From Bacteroidales bacterium (GTDB lineage Bacteria > Bacteroidota > Bacteroidia > Bacteroidales > VadinHA17), in assembly GCA_003162595.1 (NCBI GenBank), contig PMNJ01000188.1:27124-32639 (forward strand): a DNA stretch of 5,516 nt. The letters run 5' to 3'. A program made the translations under genes and the position numbers. This document shows positions 5,248 through 5,516 of this stretch, piece by piece; positions within the stretch are counted from its first letter, which is position 1, and each line of letters starts with the position of its first letter. The notes below the pieces were generated by a model that ran no database searches, was not told the DNA's origin, and saw only the letters and a program-made list of their open reading frames with translations.

Positions 5248-5516
5248 ATGGATAAATTCGGTTTTACCATATCAACAGGACGACAGATAGACTATGAATC
5301 TAACGACAGGAGGATAGCCGAGTATATTTTTGACAGAGAGCCAAGTTTCAGACTTTGTATCGAGTGTGGTGGATGTTCTGCAACATGTACGACCGGAAAT
5401 TTTACAGGTTTTAGTCTAAGGGAACTTAATATACTTATTAAACGTGGTGAAAATGAACAGGTGCGGGAGAAACTGAAAAAGTGCATGCTATGCGGTAAAT
5501 GTACTCTGGTTTGTCC
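5248..5516 (+). CDS. hdrC: Second HdrC-like 4Fe-4S dicluster protein (3' end outside window)
   Basis: The reading frame from the ATG at 5248 is open to the window edge for 89 codons plus two bases. It begins MDKFGFTISTGRQIDYE and carries a first cluster motif, CIECGGCSATC (Cys37, 40, 43, 47), then a helix with LRELNILIKRGE (57-68) and a second motif, CMLCGKCTLVC with the start of a proline codon (Cys79, 82, 85, 89). This is a complete HdrC ferredoxin core, but it differs from the first HdrC in the operon: its clusters are 32 residues apart rather than 37, and its N-terminus is longer. It is therefore a distinct paralogue, comparable to HdrC2 of Hdr-like complexes with duplicated C and B subunits. 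It starts 4 bp after the HdrA-like gene with no Shine-Dalgarno sequence. A second HdrB-like gene would be expected next, beyond the edge. Confidence 0.88.
   Translation, partial: MDKFGFTISTGRQIDYESNDRRIAEYIFDREPSFRLCIECGGCSATCTTGNFTGFSLRELNILIKRGENEQVREKLKKCMLCGKCTLVC

Noticed and set aside
4856..5270. Two 81-codon minus-strand frames (4856-5101 and 5025-5270).
   Set aside because: Both are antisense to the HdrA-like gene, whose plus-strand frame has FAD and cluster motifs; the antisense products resemble no family.

Overview
The window looks like chromosomal DNA of a member of the Bacteroidota, probably an anaerobic, Bacteroidales-type lineage. The evidence is AT-rich sequence, genes that start without Shine-Dalgarno sequences behind A/T-rich leaders, two exact matches to the Bacteroidota -7 promoter element TAnnTTTG, and proteins (DUF3795, DUF3788, a HTEHHS-type class V aminotransferase) that are common in that phylum. 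The assignment is inferred from these features, not from a database match.

Layout. Positions 1-464 (minus strand) hold the N-terminal 154 codons of a class V PLP-dependent aminotransferase / cysteine-desulfurase-like protein that runs off the left edge. A 340-bp divergent intergenic region (465-804) separates it from a plus-strand series: a cysteine-rich DUF3795 protein (805-1143), a short frameshifted remnant of the C-terminus of a formylglycine-generating-enzyme (SUMF1)-like protein (about 1146-1279), a DUF3788 protein (1364-1795), and, 2 bp further on, a glutathione-peroxidase-family thiol peroxidase (1798-2298).

After a 131-bp gap with a good promoter match (2385-2392), a tightly packed operon begins: HdrC-like dicluster ferredoxin (2430-3137), HdrB-like CCG protein (3150-4211), compact HdrA-like FAD/Fe-S protein (4218-5243), and the first 89 codons of a second HdrC-like protein (5248 to the right edge). 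Intergenic gaps are 12, 6 and 4 bp.

How the genes work together. The Hdr-like proteins should form a cytoplasmic electron-transfer complex. HdrA carries FAD and an unusual C-X12-C-X3-CC cluster, each HdrC relays electrons through two 4Fe-4S clusters, and HdrB presents a CCG-type cluster where disulfide or thiol chemistry occurs. The order C1-B1-A-C2 (a second HdrB is expected just past the edge) and the small HdrA resemble the sulfur-oxidation Hdr-like (sHdr) arrangement more than methanogen HdrABC. The first HdrB keeps only one complete CCG motif. The substrate and electron partner cannot be read from this window. The operon is the most interesting part of it.
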